DNA from: Crambe crambe
Taxonomy: Eukaryota > Porifera > Demospongiae > Poecilosclerida > Crambeidae
Length of the DNA: 64,000 bases
NCBI GenBank assembly: GCA_963924555.1
Contig: OZ004581.1
Span: forward strand, 8,967,338 to 9,031,337
Direction of reading: 5' to 3'
The translations under genes and the position numbers were made by a program. Position 1 is the first letter of the stretch. Every line of letters begins with the position of its first letter. Under the pieces are notes generated by a model. It saw only the letters and a program-made list of their open reading frames with translations, ran no database searches and was not told the origin of the DNA. Of the stretch, positions 48,378-59,700 are shown one piece after another.

Positions 48378-48430
48378 CTTTCTGAAAGCCTGTTCCCGAA
48401 TAACGTAAAGACTGAGGGATGCCCAGAATA
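48378..48430 (-). CDS. Gene H upstream exon
   Basis: A 53-nt exon reading ILGIPQSLRYSGTGFQK with donor GTAAGA; it joins the 47912 exon in phase 1 (K|E NQSGFNGAD). The start codon must lie in an exon further upstream that I could not identify. Confidence 0.45.
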
Positions 48431-49769
48431 CTAGAGAATCAAGAGGAGAAGCTAGCTAGCCATCATCGCTTGTGATCTAACAATCATCATTTTTTGTCAT
48501 TGCCCTGCGTACAAGGCTGAAATTTTGGTGCTGTTTTGAAGATCACAAAATCGTGAAAATTTTAAGTCTTGAAATTTCCTTCAATAAAATTAATATCATG
48601 GTAATTACAGAATGATCAACTCAACTTCGCTCTAGCTATTATTATTGACTTGAGCAGTGACTCTAATGGTCATTAATTTTGCCAAATGAAGTTCATAACT
48701 CCATTGCTTAATTATGCAGATGTATACAGCATGCTAAATGCATTCATGGCAGAAGAAGCGGAACCACTGATTTTGAGCTACGTAGTAGACATTGTTCTTT
48801 TCTTGCTATTATTAAATTCCCTGATGTATACCTACCTGAAAAGTTTTGGTGTGCTAGCCTTAGGTAATCCTGTTTTGAAGGACTTTGGCCTAATTGGTGC
48901 AAGTCCTTGGTACTGAATAGGTATTCCTGTTTTGAAGGACTTTGGCTGAGTGTTTGCTAATTGGTGCAAATCTTCATGTAGTCCTTCCAGTACTTGCATG
49001 CAGCCATACCTTAATTCTTACCAATATCGAGAGTGCATTAGCACTCTCTAAGTAGGGATGACGGGTCAAAGGTCATTAGACTGCAGAAACTCTTTCTCTT
49101 CTACGCTTACTCTACAGGTTCTCAGAAGGCTACAATGAAATACTATATCTACACAGAAGAGGGAAGAATGTTAGAATTCATTTGCTAACATAAGGAAAAA
49201 AATTGACTTTTCTTTATAAGTAATAATAATGAGATCGACGCACCGACTTACTGGCTATAGTCATCAAAATTCCATCTGTTAGAGCAGCACCTAGAGACTG
49301 ATCTTTTCCCTACTTAACCTTTTTATTTAGAAGAAATTTTTTACATTCAAACTCGTAAGAGTGGAAGAAAAGTTCTGTCAGTAAGTGGTAAGAATCACCA
49401 GCCTTGCTCCTGTTGTGGTTGTCTAGTATAGCTAGTTTGGTTCTAGCTCTGAAGGTTCTACAGAGTTAAAAGCCATCTCTACTTATACAGTCCAGCTATT
49501 AAAAAGGACCTGCACTGTTCATTCAGGCTGGGGTCACACTTTTAATAGCAGTGAAGTGCTAACCCTCAGTGCACACTAAGAGTCAATAATATAGCTAATA
49601 GTCTGTAGCGGAAATATCTGAGTGAATATTCATTTCTGGGAAAAATTGGTGCATGCGCAAACAGTGGATACCAGGCTAATCTCGTCCCCAGACCATACAG
49701 AGGTTATCAAAGCCAGACAGGTGGTGCGGTGTACCTGGGAAAGTTCTTTTAGATCATTGTTGCTCAAGT
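48431..49769. other. No firm gene; inverted copy of a dispersed repeat
   Basis: Bases 49025-49310 are the reverse complement of the ~310-bp repeat at 30918-31231. The motif TTTTTATTTAGAAGAAATTTTTT at the right also flanks the foldback at 30320. Short open frames here have no coding support. Confidence 0.5.
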
Positions 49770-50423
49770 ATGACCCCAAGCTTGATATCTCTCATGTTTA
49801 TATCAGCAAGCAAGAAAACTTTCTCGATCATTCCTGTGACAGCTCCAGTCTCCCTGTGTGAACAGTTTAGCTGTAAGCATGTGTGCATCTACTTGAAGAG
49901 AGGCAAGGAAGCTGAGCCTTCTACTACTCGAACAGTACTAATGGAAGCAAGCCGTGAGAGAGTTCTTCCAGATCTCATACATGCTCTCTGTGAATTGAAA
50001 CATGTTGAAGACTCTCGTCTATACATCTGCGGTGCCTCCCTAATTCCCGAGGGTGCTATGCTAGCTGAACTGGTAGTAGTAAGGCAGGCAATAGTTTGCA
50101 GATCACCTATTGAATCACAGTACCACAATTCTGTGCTCGTAAGCTTTCCTCTTGTCTGCTACTACTGTGGGGCTGTTGAAGAATGTCTCATGGATGATGA
50201 AGAAACACGCCAGTTAAAGCAGTCTATCCCATCTGTTTTCTGTGTAAAAGTGATGGTAAAAACCCTTTTACAAAATACCCTCCAATGTGACAAAAAAGTG
50301 ACGATCATCTTGTGTGCTCTTTATCTTAATGACTTTTATGCTCTTTTTTTTCCCTGCCTGCCAGGTATCATTTTTCTTCCGGGGAATCTGAGAAAAATAA
50401 TAATATTGGTATGGCCTTCTTAA
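49770..50423 (+). CDS. Unidentified open frame, plus strand
   Basis: A 217-codon open frame, the longest on the plus strand outside repeats. The most protein-like part is 49860-50260: CKHVCIYLKRGKEAE, EASRERVLPDLIHALCE, VEDSRLYICGASLIPEG, CYYCGAVEECLMDDEE. A CxxC-type pair (CYYC) is visible. No family is recognised, no start is fixed and splice ends are not clear. It could be a domesticated or decayed transposon fragment. Confidence 0.3.
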   Translation: MTPSLISLMFISASKKTFSIIPVTAPVSLCEQFSCKHVCIYLKRGKEAEPSTTRTVLMEASRERVLPDLIHALCELKHVEDSRLYICGASLIPEGAMLAELVVVRQAIVCRSPIESQYHNSVLVSFPLVCYYCGAVEECLMDDEETRQLKQSIPSVFCVKVMVKTLLQNTLQCDKKVTIILCALYLNDFYALFFPCLPGIIFLPGNLRKIIILVWPS

Positions 50424-50649
50424 CACATTCCTCGCAGCAAGCTGTGTTGGAGTCCTGGTGACTTCATCTTGATCTGTAGCTGTATGTACTATATAGTATA
50501 TACTAGCTAGCTAGCTGTGTGTCATGATAATGGTCAGCTGATTTCATGAGCTCACCACGCGTCATCCCTGAAATCTATTTTTTGTAACTTCCAGCATTTT
50601 GGTGGCAATACAGGCTGTACGGGAGTTGCATGCCCTCTCCCCACCTTTC

Positions 50650-51065
50650 TTTTGAGAGCTTTTGTACTTAGTTACAACTTTACACCCCCCATAGCTATAT
50701 GGAAGACCTGACATGACCTCAGAAATTAAAATTTTTTTGTAAAATTACCACATACTTAGGACTCCTATCATAGCTTCTATGGGCCTAGCTGCTTTGAATG
50801 AACGATGGGATTTCAAGGGGGGGTATGGTTTCAAAAATATGTAAGAGAAAGTGTAAAAAGTGTCGTTTCTGAACATTCACCTCCATATTTTTGAAACCAT
50901 ACCCCCCCTTGAAATCATTCAAAGCAGCTAGACACATAGAAGCTATGATAGGAGTATCAAAGGCCTCTAAGTATGTGGTAATTTTATTAAAAAATTTTTT
51001 AATTTCTGAGGTCATGTCAGGTCTTCCATATATGGGGGGTGGTACACTATTGGAAAGCTCTCAAA
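50650..51065. repeat. Foldback element, ~415 bp, just 3' of gene C
   Basis: Arms of about 150 bp: GAAGACCTGACATGACCTCA ... GTATGGTTTCAAAAATATG on the left and its near reverse complement on the right. The ~40-bp loop includes GTGTAAAAAGTGTCG. Small differences between arms suggest an old insertion. Confidence 0.8.
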
Positions 51066-51200
51066 GAGAGCTCTCTTTTGAGACCTAAATCAAGCTTATA
51101 GGGGGTAGTATAATGAAGATATGGACGCTTTAAAATTTTTACTTTTTATGGTACCGGCCTCCCTCATTGAGTATCCATCTAGCTAAGCTACACACTTCAC

Positions 51201-51325
51201 CTTTCTCCAATTCTTTCTTTAACTGATCAATCTCCTTGTTCTTTTCATGTATTTCTCTGTCCTTTAAACTCAGTTGCTGCTCATAGTGTTCCTTGTGAGT
51301 CTGCTTAAACTTGTGATAAAACAAT
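51201..51325 (-). CDS. Gene C coiled-coil exon
   Basis: The 125-nt counterpart of gene B 18679-18803, reading LFYHKFKQTHKEHYEQQ and KEIDQLKKELEK, donor GTGAAG. No Pro/Gln linker follows within the next 7 kb. The foldback at 50650-51065 lies just downstream, so gene C may end here by read-through (about 20 residues to a stop at 51139), or splice over gene H to the cassette at 43840, which has the right phase. Confidence 0.65.
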
Positions 51326-51415
51326 CTGGAAAAAAACAACAAACAAACAAACAAACAAACAAAACCCATGCATGGGTATAGTACAAGTTAGTTAATACAG
51401 TCATCACAAGTATAC

Positions 51416-51645
51416 TTTTTCTGCATGTCTTGCATGCCTATACTGCTCAGATGCTGGAGGAGGTGAGGTCTGGATACTATCTCCATCTCTTCCTGCCACA
51501 GGTCTAGCAAAATCCTTGCATTATAATTGATGTCTTCCAAGTGTTCTGACATCTCCAAGGCTTCTGCCAGTTCCTTCACCTTCTCACACTTCTGAACCTC
51601 CATGGCAATAACCTCAAGTTCAGAGGAAGAGACAATAGCAATCTC
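51416..51645 (-). CDS. Gene C helical exon
   Basis: 230 nt as in gene B, reading EIAIVSSSELEVIAMEVQ, VKELAEALEMSEHLEDI, WQEEMEIVSRPHL and QDMQKK. Donor GTATAC. Differences from gene B are mostly conservative, which supports coding function. Confidence 0.65.
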
Positions 51646-51694
51646 CTGAAAAAAATACTGTTAAATAACACCCACTTATTATATAACTACTCAC

Positions 51695-53652
51695 TTGTCG
51701 AATACTCAACCAAAAGTTTTGATCAATACTTAATTTTATCCGAACACTTTTTTCACAAACTAGTGCAGGATTAGAAATGGTGGCATCCTCTGGAAGGATG
51801 ACGAAATGATCTCTATGTGGACAACCTTCACACTTTAATGCAAAATTGATGCCGATCCCAGGCAGCCATTTCTTGATTTTCATGAAAGACTGTTGAATGA
51901 TTTCAAGTATGGCATGACATGAACTTATGAAGGTGGGACATTTATATGTCCTTGAATCGATACGTTGTACATCAATTCTCACACTAAATTTTTCTTCTGT
52001 AATAAAAAGTCGGTCCAGTTGCTGTCCAGGAGATCCAAACAAGAATTGGATTTGATTTCGATATATTTTCTTATCGACTGGTAGATGACATTTAGGGTGC
52101 TTTGACATGACTGCTGCCAGTTGAGTGAAGAAGCCTGGAGGTAAGTAGTTGGTGCTGAAAACAAGATGCAATGGAATTGCAAACTTGATGGCAGTGCTAG
52201 TCGAGTGTGGATCAGCAACGTTCGGTAAATGAGGTAGCATGGATGGAACAAAATATTTCAAACCTGGACCCCTGTATTTTTCAATACTGATTTTAGCAAT
52301 GATCAAGAAATGCTCCAATATATCCACAATCTGTTGAGGTTGCAACTCTTTTTGAGCTCTCAATACTTTTTGGTATAATGATTCTACCAATACTCCATCC
52401 TCGCGCAACAACTTCCAGAGACGGCTGTTTCTATATTCTTCTCGGCCTTCCAGTGCCAACAAACGGGCTATTTGCTTGATGAGCCATTGAGGGTCAGCAA
52501 TGACACAAGACTCCAAGCTGGGGATGTCTGAGTAGTGAAAGAACACAGCAAGATCGTGATAGAATGTAAGGATGCTAGTAAGAGTATCTTCAGGGATAAA
52601 ACATCCTCTGCATAGTTCCTTCACTTCCTCTAAAGAAACTACTGGCTTCTTTTGAGATCTGGCATATCTCTGAAACACTTTCCTGAACAGCAACCAAGTG
52701 ATTGGAGTACGAATAGCTAAATCTTCTGTTGCAAAGTTACTCACAGTTTCACGAATGAGCTTAAAAGTGGGATCTTCTTTCATCTCTCCTTTACCAGCTG
52801 TCGTGTTATCGACTATTGCTCCATCCAAAACAATATCAGAAAAAACTTTATCTGCAATTTCTGAAGAAAGCTTTTCAAGAATCTCGTGTTTCCTTTCCTT
52901 AACAGAAATATCATCACCATGTGAACCAACTGGCAGAATGCGAGGATATTTGGGGACTTCTTCATCTTCTACAATTTCTTTATCGATAATGAGCCTAGCA
53001 TGAATGGTGGATATCCACTGCACCATCAGGTCCAGTGTGGATATATCTTCTAGATGCTCAGTGGCTCTTCCTTTCAAATACGTGAGTGACCGACACTGAT
53101 CGTGGAGATCACATCTGGCATCGAACATTAAGAGAAACAATGTCCTCGCTGTTAAGAATGCAGGAAGAATTTTAAGAAAAACTGGCTGGCCTCCACAATC
53201 CCACACATGCAGATAAACTTCCTCTTCAATAAATGGGTGATCAGTGGTTATAACAGAAAGAATCTCTTTCAAAATCCCCTCAATCAATGGGTGGTCAAAT
53301 TTGGGGGCAGTTTTACTAGGTTGATTTTTGTCACTGCTCACATCACTTCCTGTGGCAGAAATGGAATCTTTGTGGTCAAGAATAGTTTGTATCAACTGAG
53401 CAAGTCCTTTGATTTCATCAGCATCAGTTATTTTAGTCCAGAACTTTCCTTCCTGGCTGCAGGCCCAGTAACTCTCAGTGGGGCGGAGGGAGAACGTGTC
53501 AGCCACCTGGGTGCTGTAGGCTTCACAGGGAAGGGGCAGATTCATCAAGCCATTGAGTAGACTGCTCTTGCCCACACCTCCAGGACCAACGATCATCACA
53601 CGAGCATATGCAACCTTCGTTTCACCATGCCCCAGGGCATTCAGGTAATCCA
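51695..53652 (-). CDS. Gene C ROC-COR GTPase exon
   Basis: 1958 nt; ortholog-like copy of gene B 19208-21213 with the same phases. P-loop GPGGVGKSS, VWDCGGQPVF, PVGSHGDD and ADPQWLIKQIARLL are intact, as is LKCEGCPHRDHF. It is 48 nt shorter, having lost part of the Ser/Asp-rich insert after the P-loop and three codons near ARLIIDKE, always in multiples of three. The donor after RQ is GTGAGT; read-through would add a hydrophobic tail. Confidence 0.9.
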
Positions 53653-53704
53653 CTGAAAATCAAACTTACAAAATAATTAATATCTATCAAAATAAAAATA
53701 TTAC

Positions 53705-53726
53705 CTTCAGTCCTTGAGGCTCGAGT
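53705..53726 (-). CDS. Gene C 22-nt exon joining array to ROC
   Basis: Acceptor TTTTTTATTGAG, codons for TRASRTE plus G, donor GTAATA. Same length and phases as at 21266-21287; one amino-acid change (Ile to Thr). Confidence 0.75.
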
Positions 53727-53811
53727 CTCAATAAAAAATTCAACATGGAAATTCAAACATGGAAATAAAGTTGATTCACAAGTGAATTATGCACAAAAGA
53801 CATACACTCAC

Positions 53812-56383
53812 CACCTGAAAATATGAACACCACAACAGTGAAAGTATTGTACAGAGAGAAAGCTGACTCTCAGGTCATGACTCAATGTATGTGTTATTAT
53901 TAACAACGCATTAATTCTGGTAGACAGCATGTAAGTAACAATGCAGAGAGTGAGTCAGTTCAGAATAACTTACCAACTGAAGGAATGAAATTAAGCATCA
54001 AAGTACAAGAGTGAAGGTACGACAGGGTAAGAGAATAGACAGCATGTAAGTAACAATGCAGAGAGTGAGTACGTTCAGAATAACTTACCTCCTGAAGGAA
54101 TGAAATTAAGCATCAAAAGACGACAGTGAAGGTATGGCATGATAAGAAAATAGACAGCAATGTAAGTAACCATGCAGAGAGTGAGTCAGTTCAGAATAAC
54201 TTACCAACTGAAGGAATCATCAAAATACGACAGTGAAGGTACGACAGGATAAGAGAATAGACAGCATGTAAGTTATAATGCAGAGTGAGTCAGTTCAGTA
54301 TAACTTACCGACTGAAGGAATGAAATTAAGCATCAAAATACGACAGTGAAGGTACAACAGGGTAAGAGAATAGACAGCATGTAAGTAACCATGCAGAGAG
54401 TGAGTACGTTCAGAATAACTTACCAACTGAAGGAATGAAATTAAGCATCAAAATACGACAGTGATGGTACAACAGGGTAAGAGAATAGACAGCATGTAAG
54501 TAACTATGCAGAGAGTGAGTACGTTCAGAATAACTTACCGACTGAAGGAATGAAATTAAAGCATCGAATACGACAGTGAAGGTACAACAGGGTAAGAAAA
54601 TAGACAGCATGTAAGTAACCATGCAGAGAGTGAGTACATTCAGAATAACTTACCGACTGAAGAAATCATCAAAATATGTCAGTGAAGGTACGACAGAGTA
54701 AGAGAATAGACAGCATGCACGTAACAATGCAGAGAGTGAGTCAGTTCAGAATAACTTACCCCCTGAAGGAATGAAATTAAGCATCAAAATACGTACAACA
54801 GGGTAAGAGAATAGACAGCATGTAAGTAACCATGCAGAGAGTGAGTACGTTCAGATTAACTTACCAACTGAAGGAATGAAATTAAGCATCAAAATACGAC
54901 AGTGAAGGTACAACAGGGTAAGAGAATAGACAGCATGTAAGTAACCATGCAGAGAGTGAGTATGTTAAGAATAACTTACCGACTGAAGAAATCATCAAAA
55001 TACGTCAGTGAAGGTACGACAGAGTAAGAGAATAGACAGCATGTAAGTAACAATGTAAAGAGTGAGCCAGTTCAGAATAACTTACTGGCTGAAAGAATGA
55101 AATTAAGCATCAAAATACGACAGTGAAGGTACAACAGGGTAAGAGAATAGACAGCATGTAAGTAACCATGCAGAGAGTGAGTACGTTCAGAATAACTTAC
55201 CAACTGAAGGAATGAAATTAAAGCATCGAATACGACAGTGAAGGTACAACAGGGTAAGAAAATAGACAGCATGTAAGTAACCATGCAGAGAGTGAGTACG
55301 TTCAGAATAACTTACCAACTGAAGGAATGAAATTAAGCATCAAAATACGACAATGATGGTACAACAGGGTAAGAGAATAGACAGCATGTAACAAAGTCAG
55401 TTCAGAATAACCTACCTCCTGAAGGAATGAAATTAAGCATCAAAATACGATAGTGAAGGTACAACAGGGTAAGAGAATAGACAGCATGTAAGTAACCATG
55501 CAGAGAGTGAGTACGTTCAGAATAACTTACCGACTGAAGGAATGAAATTAAAGCATCGAATACGACAGTGAAGGTACAACAGGGTAAGAAAATAGACAGC
55601 ATGTAAGTAACCATGCAGAGAGTGAGTACGTTCAGAATAACGTACCGACTGAAGGAATGAAATTAAAGCATCGAATACGACAGTGAAGGTACAACAGGGT
55701 AAGAAAATAGACAGCATGTAAGTAACCATGCAGAGAGTGAGTACGTTCAGAATAACTTACCGACTGAAGAAATCATCAAAATACGTCAGTGAAGGTATGA
55801 CAGAGTAAGAGGATAGACAGCATGTAAGTAACAATGTAAAGAATGAGTACGTACAGAATAACTTACCAACTGAAGGAATGAAATTAAGCATCAAAATACG
55901 ACAGTGAAGGTACGACAGGGTAAGAGAATAGACAGCATGTAAGTAACAATGCAGAGAGTGAGTTTATTCAGAATAACTTACCCGCTGAAGGAATGAAATT
56001 AAGCATCAAAATACGACAATGAAGGTATGACAGGGTAAGAGAATAGACAGCATGTGAGTAACAATGTAGAGTGTGAGTTGGTTCAGAATAACTTACCATC
56101 TGAAGCATCAAAATACAACAATGAAGGTACGACAGGGTAAGAGAATAGACAGCATATAAGTAATAGTGCTGAAAGTTGTCAAGAATAACTCACATCCTGA
56201 AGGATCTAAATATGTCAATGAAGGTATGACAGGGTAAGATAATGAGAATGGTTAAAACAATATGTTTATAAGTAATGACTTACCAGGAGAAGGGGTAATA
56301 AGTTCCAACGTCAAATTGAGTGTGTATGGTGTGAAAGAACATGATGCCAAATATAATAATGTCGGTCTTGAATGACTCACCTC
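53812..56383 (-). repeat. Array C: 24 units with candidate single-codon microexons
   Basis: Lowest base and minus-strand triplet: 53812 GTG, 53974 TTG, 54089 GAG, 54205 TTG, 54309 TCG, 54424 TTG, 54539 TCG, 54654 TCG, 54760 GGG, 54865 TTG, 54980 TCG, 55086 CCA, 55201 TTG, 55316 TTG, 55416 GAG (donor GTAGG), 55531 TCG, 55646 TCG (donor GTACG), 55761 TCG, 55867 TTG, 55982 CGG, 56097 ATG, 56194 GAT, 56284 (no AG acceptor), 56381 GAG. Shorter and less varied than A and B, dominated by Leu and Ser codons. Terminal units GAG, degenerate, GAT at the 5' side and GTG at the 3' side match array B exactly; ATG and CGG match array A. Confidence 0.85.
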
Positions 56384-56686
56384 CTGAAAGAAAACATTGA
56401 TACACATACTAACTAAAGGTCATGATCATAATTATAATTCATCACTTTCTAATCAATGGTAAAGGGTTGATAATTGAGAATTGGCCCATGGGCCACATAG
56501 GCACATTGCAGTAACAGTGCAAGCTGCACTTCAGGTGAGGAAGGAATGAGTTTCCAAGTCATTACCAGTGGTGGGTTGCATTGGTACACCCTCTATAATT
56601 AATACTCCACAACTAAATGAGCTGGTGTCACACCCTAGTCCCTAGCCCCTAGCCCCTAGCTACCTTTTTCATGTGAATGCACTCAC

Positions 56687-56761
56687 AAAATATGGTTCAG
56701 CTCTGCTAGAAGTAGCCTTCTTCTCTGTCTCTTCATTCTCTTCACCTTTTTTATCACTCAT
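56687..56761 (-). CDS. First coding exon of gene C
   Basis: ATG at 56761, 25 codons starting MSDKKGEENEETEKK and ending AEPYF, donor GTGAGT in phase 0; peptide identical to gene B. The intron to the first triplet (56381) is about 300 nt. Confidence 0.75.
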
Positions 56762-59700
56762 GATGTGATCCAGTAAATATTTCTTACCTGACAAAAAAAT
56801 CGCATGAGTCGTCGATCCAAAGGTCTGTGGATTCAAAGGTTATAATGATTCACTATGCATGTGCAAGATGCAAACTGTGTACTGTACGGGAGAGAAGTAA
56901 TGATGGATCAGTGTGTCTATCCACAACACAATAACATAACCTCCTCATAGATTGAAGAAGGCATACACTCACACACAGAAAAAAAGAAATCTAAACTCTT
57001 ACAGTATTGGAATCTGCAACTCTGAAAAGGTCATGTAACCAAGGGTCCAAAGTGATTTATTATGGCATGGAGACAAAGAACGGAGAAATATTGGCCTATT
57101 AATAATGAAGCTGAAGATTTTCATAATTTCTTTTTGAGCTATAAAATTACATTTGGGAATGCAATGGAAAAAAATGGAGGAAGGCACTTGCGTGCTAGCT
57201 AAGCATTAGCTAGCATGCGCATGCGAGAGCCTGCATGGGGATGAGGCTAAGCATTAGCTGGATTGTAGCTACTGATCAATTTAATGTAGCTGTATCACAT
57301 TTTAGTAGTTTACTTCAAGAATATCAGCAATAGCTAGAAGATTCACTGGCAGGTAGGTTACACATAGCTTTCCAACTCTATGTACTTCTGGTAGCAGCAC
57401 ATCTACTAAGGCCACTGGAAACATTCCTATGGTATGAAATGTCTATCACCAAGGTATTGTGTTATCAACTTTAGCTAGCTATGTGCTTCATGGCAGCACA
57501 CATGTTTAGCTTTAGCTAATTAGAGCATGAAATCACCCTTGTCCAAGTTATGCAGGATTTTAATGGTGACTTAAGGTAAGGGGTCTAATACTTGGACAGT
57601 ACCAAATATTGGCAATGGCAACTTCATTGTGTTAATAATCATTAAAAGCACTGAGCCAGCCCACATGTTTTATGTTCTAATTAGAGCTCATCCCATAGTC
57701 TTCTTGCAGTGTTCAGTTCAAGAGTGATTAAGCTTTTGTTTACATAGCTAAGAGAGTGTTGTTTTAAGAATTGATACATGACCAACCACAAATACAAAAC
57801 ATGTCATTTTGTGCTCATTTTGATTTAATGACTCATATACTTTTTCATTAGCTTACTCCATTTTTACTTTTATAAAATTTATATAAGAGTAGCTCTGTAC
57901 CAAATAATGGACAGGTCAAAATTTTTACAGGATATTTGATGGTAGACGGGATTGGACACCTGAAATCTTCAGGCTGCACTTACAGCTACACTAAATGATA
58001 AACTCTCCCTTAGAACTACTTTTGGTGTGCCTAAAAGAAATTGGAAGCTGAGTGGAAAAAGATGGAATGACGACATGAACAAGGACAGAGCTGGTAAAGG
58101 ATATGGTCAGGGATGACGAGGAAAAGCTATGAATCGTGTTGCTTTATACAGAATCCATGTCTTCAAGTGACTCCAGCGATGCCGAGAGTAATGAAAGAGA
58201 TGAGGGGTGTGGTCTTTTGTCAGCTGACGAGAGCAGTGATGCTGCAGTTGAAAGTTGATTATCAATGCATCATTTGTGGGAATTCAGGATTGTGTTGCCT
58301 GTGATGAGTATAGGTTATTGCACGAAGTCGAGGAGTTTCGCTATTTTAGAACCTGAGAGCTGTTGCTATTATGGTGACCGAGGGCGAAGCCCGAGGTCAT
58401 CATAGGCAACAGCTCGAAGGTCCTAAAATAGTGGAACTCTGAGGCTGAGGGCATTAACCTACTTAGACTATGGCGGTAAGTGGGTTACAACACAATGCAG
58501 CTTCAATGAGTCCCTTTTATACTGCCAAATGTTCAGCAGTCTTGTTGTACAGGATGTAATTAGTGATCATGAATATGATTAATTTTTATTTTTTCTGTGC
58601 ACTTTTCTACACTTTTCAACCAATTCAAGTATGTAGTTTTTGATACCACTATTTATTAGTAAAATTTAAAGCAATGCAAAATATAATCATTCATTATACA
58701 AACAAGTGAGTCAAAAATTTCTTCTAGGGATAGCCTAAAATCTAGCTGGGCTGTATAATGTACTGCAGCCTCGTATGAAAACAATCCCTACATTTACATC
58801 CACTACCTATAGCTAGCTATGGCCGTTGTAAATGTAGGGATTGTTTTCATACGAGGCTGCAGTACATTATACAGCCCAGTTCGATTTTAGGCTATCCCTA
58901 CTTAACTTTTTATTTAGAAGAAATTTTTGGTGCTCACTTGTTTCTATCCTTTTTTTGAAAGTAAGTTTGTATAAGTAAAGAATTGAGGGTGGCAGTATTG
59001 ATTGTCATTTGAACTGAGAGTATGCAGTGATTATTAATGGTACTATAGTCTATACAAAGTCAGCTCTACATAAACCTATCTTTGTAGGCACATACACAGT
59101 CTCTGGAAGAATTTATTTAGCTATTAAAGTTTTATCTATTATTTAATATAAGACTTTACAGCAACAGCAATATGCATGGTAAAGTGAGCTGACTACACTA
59201 CAGTCAAGTACTGGCTCTATAGGATGAGCATCTGTACTGCAATGCAGCAAGGAGTGTCAGGAAGATCATCAGATAGCTAGCTAAATGATTAAACTGAAGA
59301 CCTAGCTTAGCTACTAAACTGATTAGGCTGCACCGTAGCCCTTATATGTGGCCTCACCCATATGCTCCACCCCCTACTGACGTGCGCTTCAAAATGGCGT
59401 AGAAAGATTAGCCGAGTGCTGATTTGTGAAGTAGCGCTTTAGTCAAAACTAATAGCAAAAGATCAGCCTCTAGGTGCCGCTCTAACAGATGGCCAAAGCA
59501 GAATTTTGATGACTAAAGCCAGTAAGTCGGTACGTCGATCTTATTATTATTATAAAGAAAAAGAACAAAAGTCAATTTTAGAACTTGTTTTTTTCTTGTT
59601 AGTGAATGAATTTTTGGTTTTGAACATTTTCCTTTCTTCTTTGTAGATGTAATAATTCACTGTAGCCTTCTGAGAACCAGTAGAGTAAGGGTAGAAGAGA

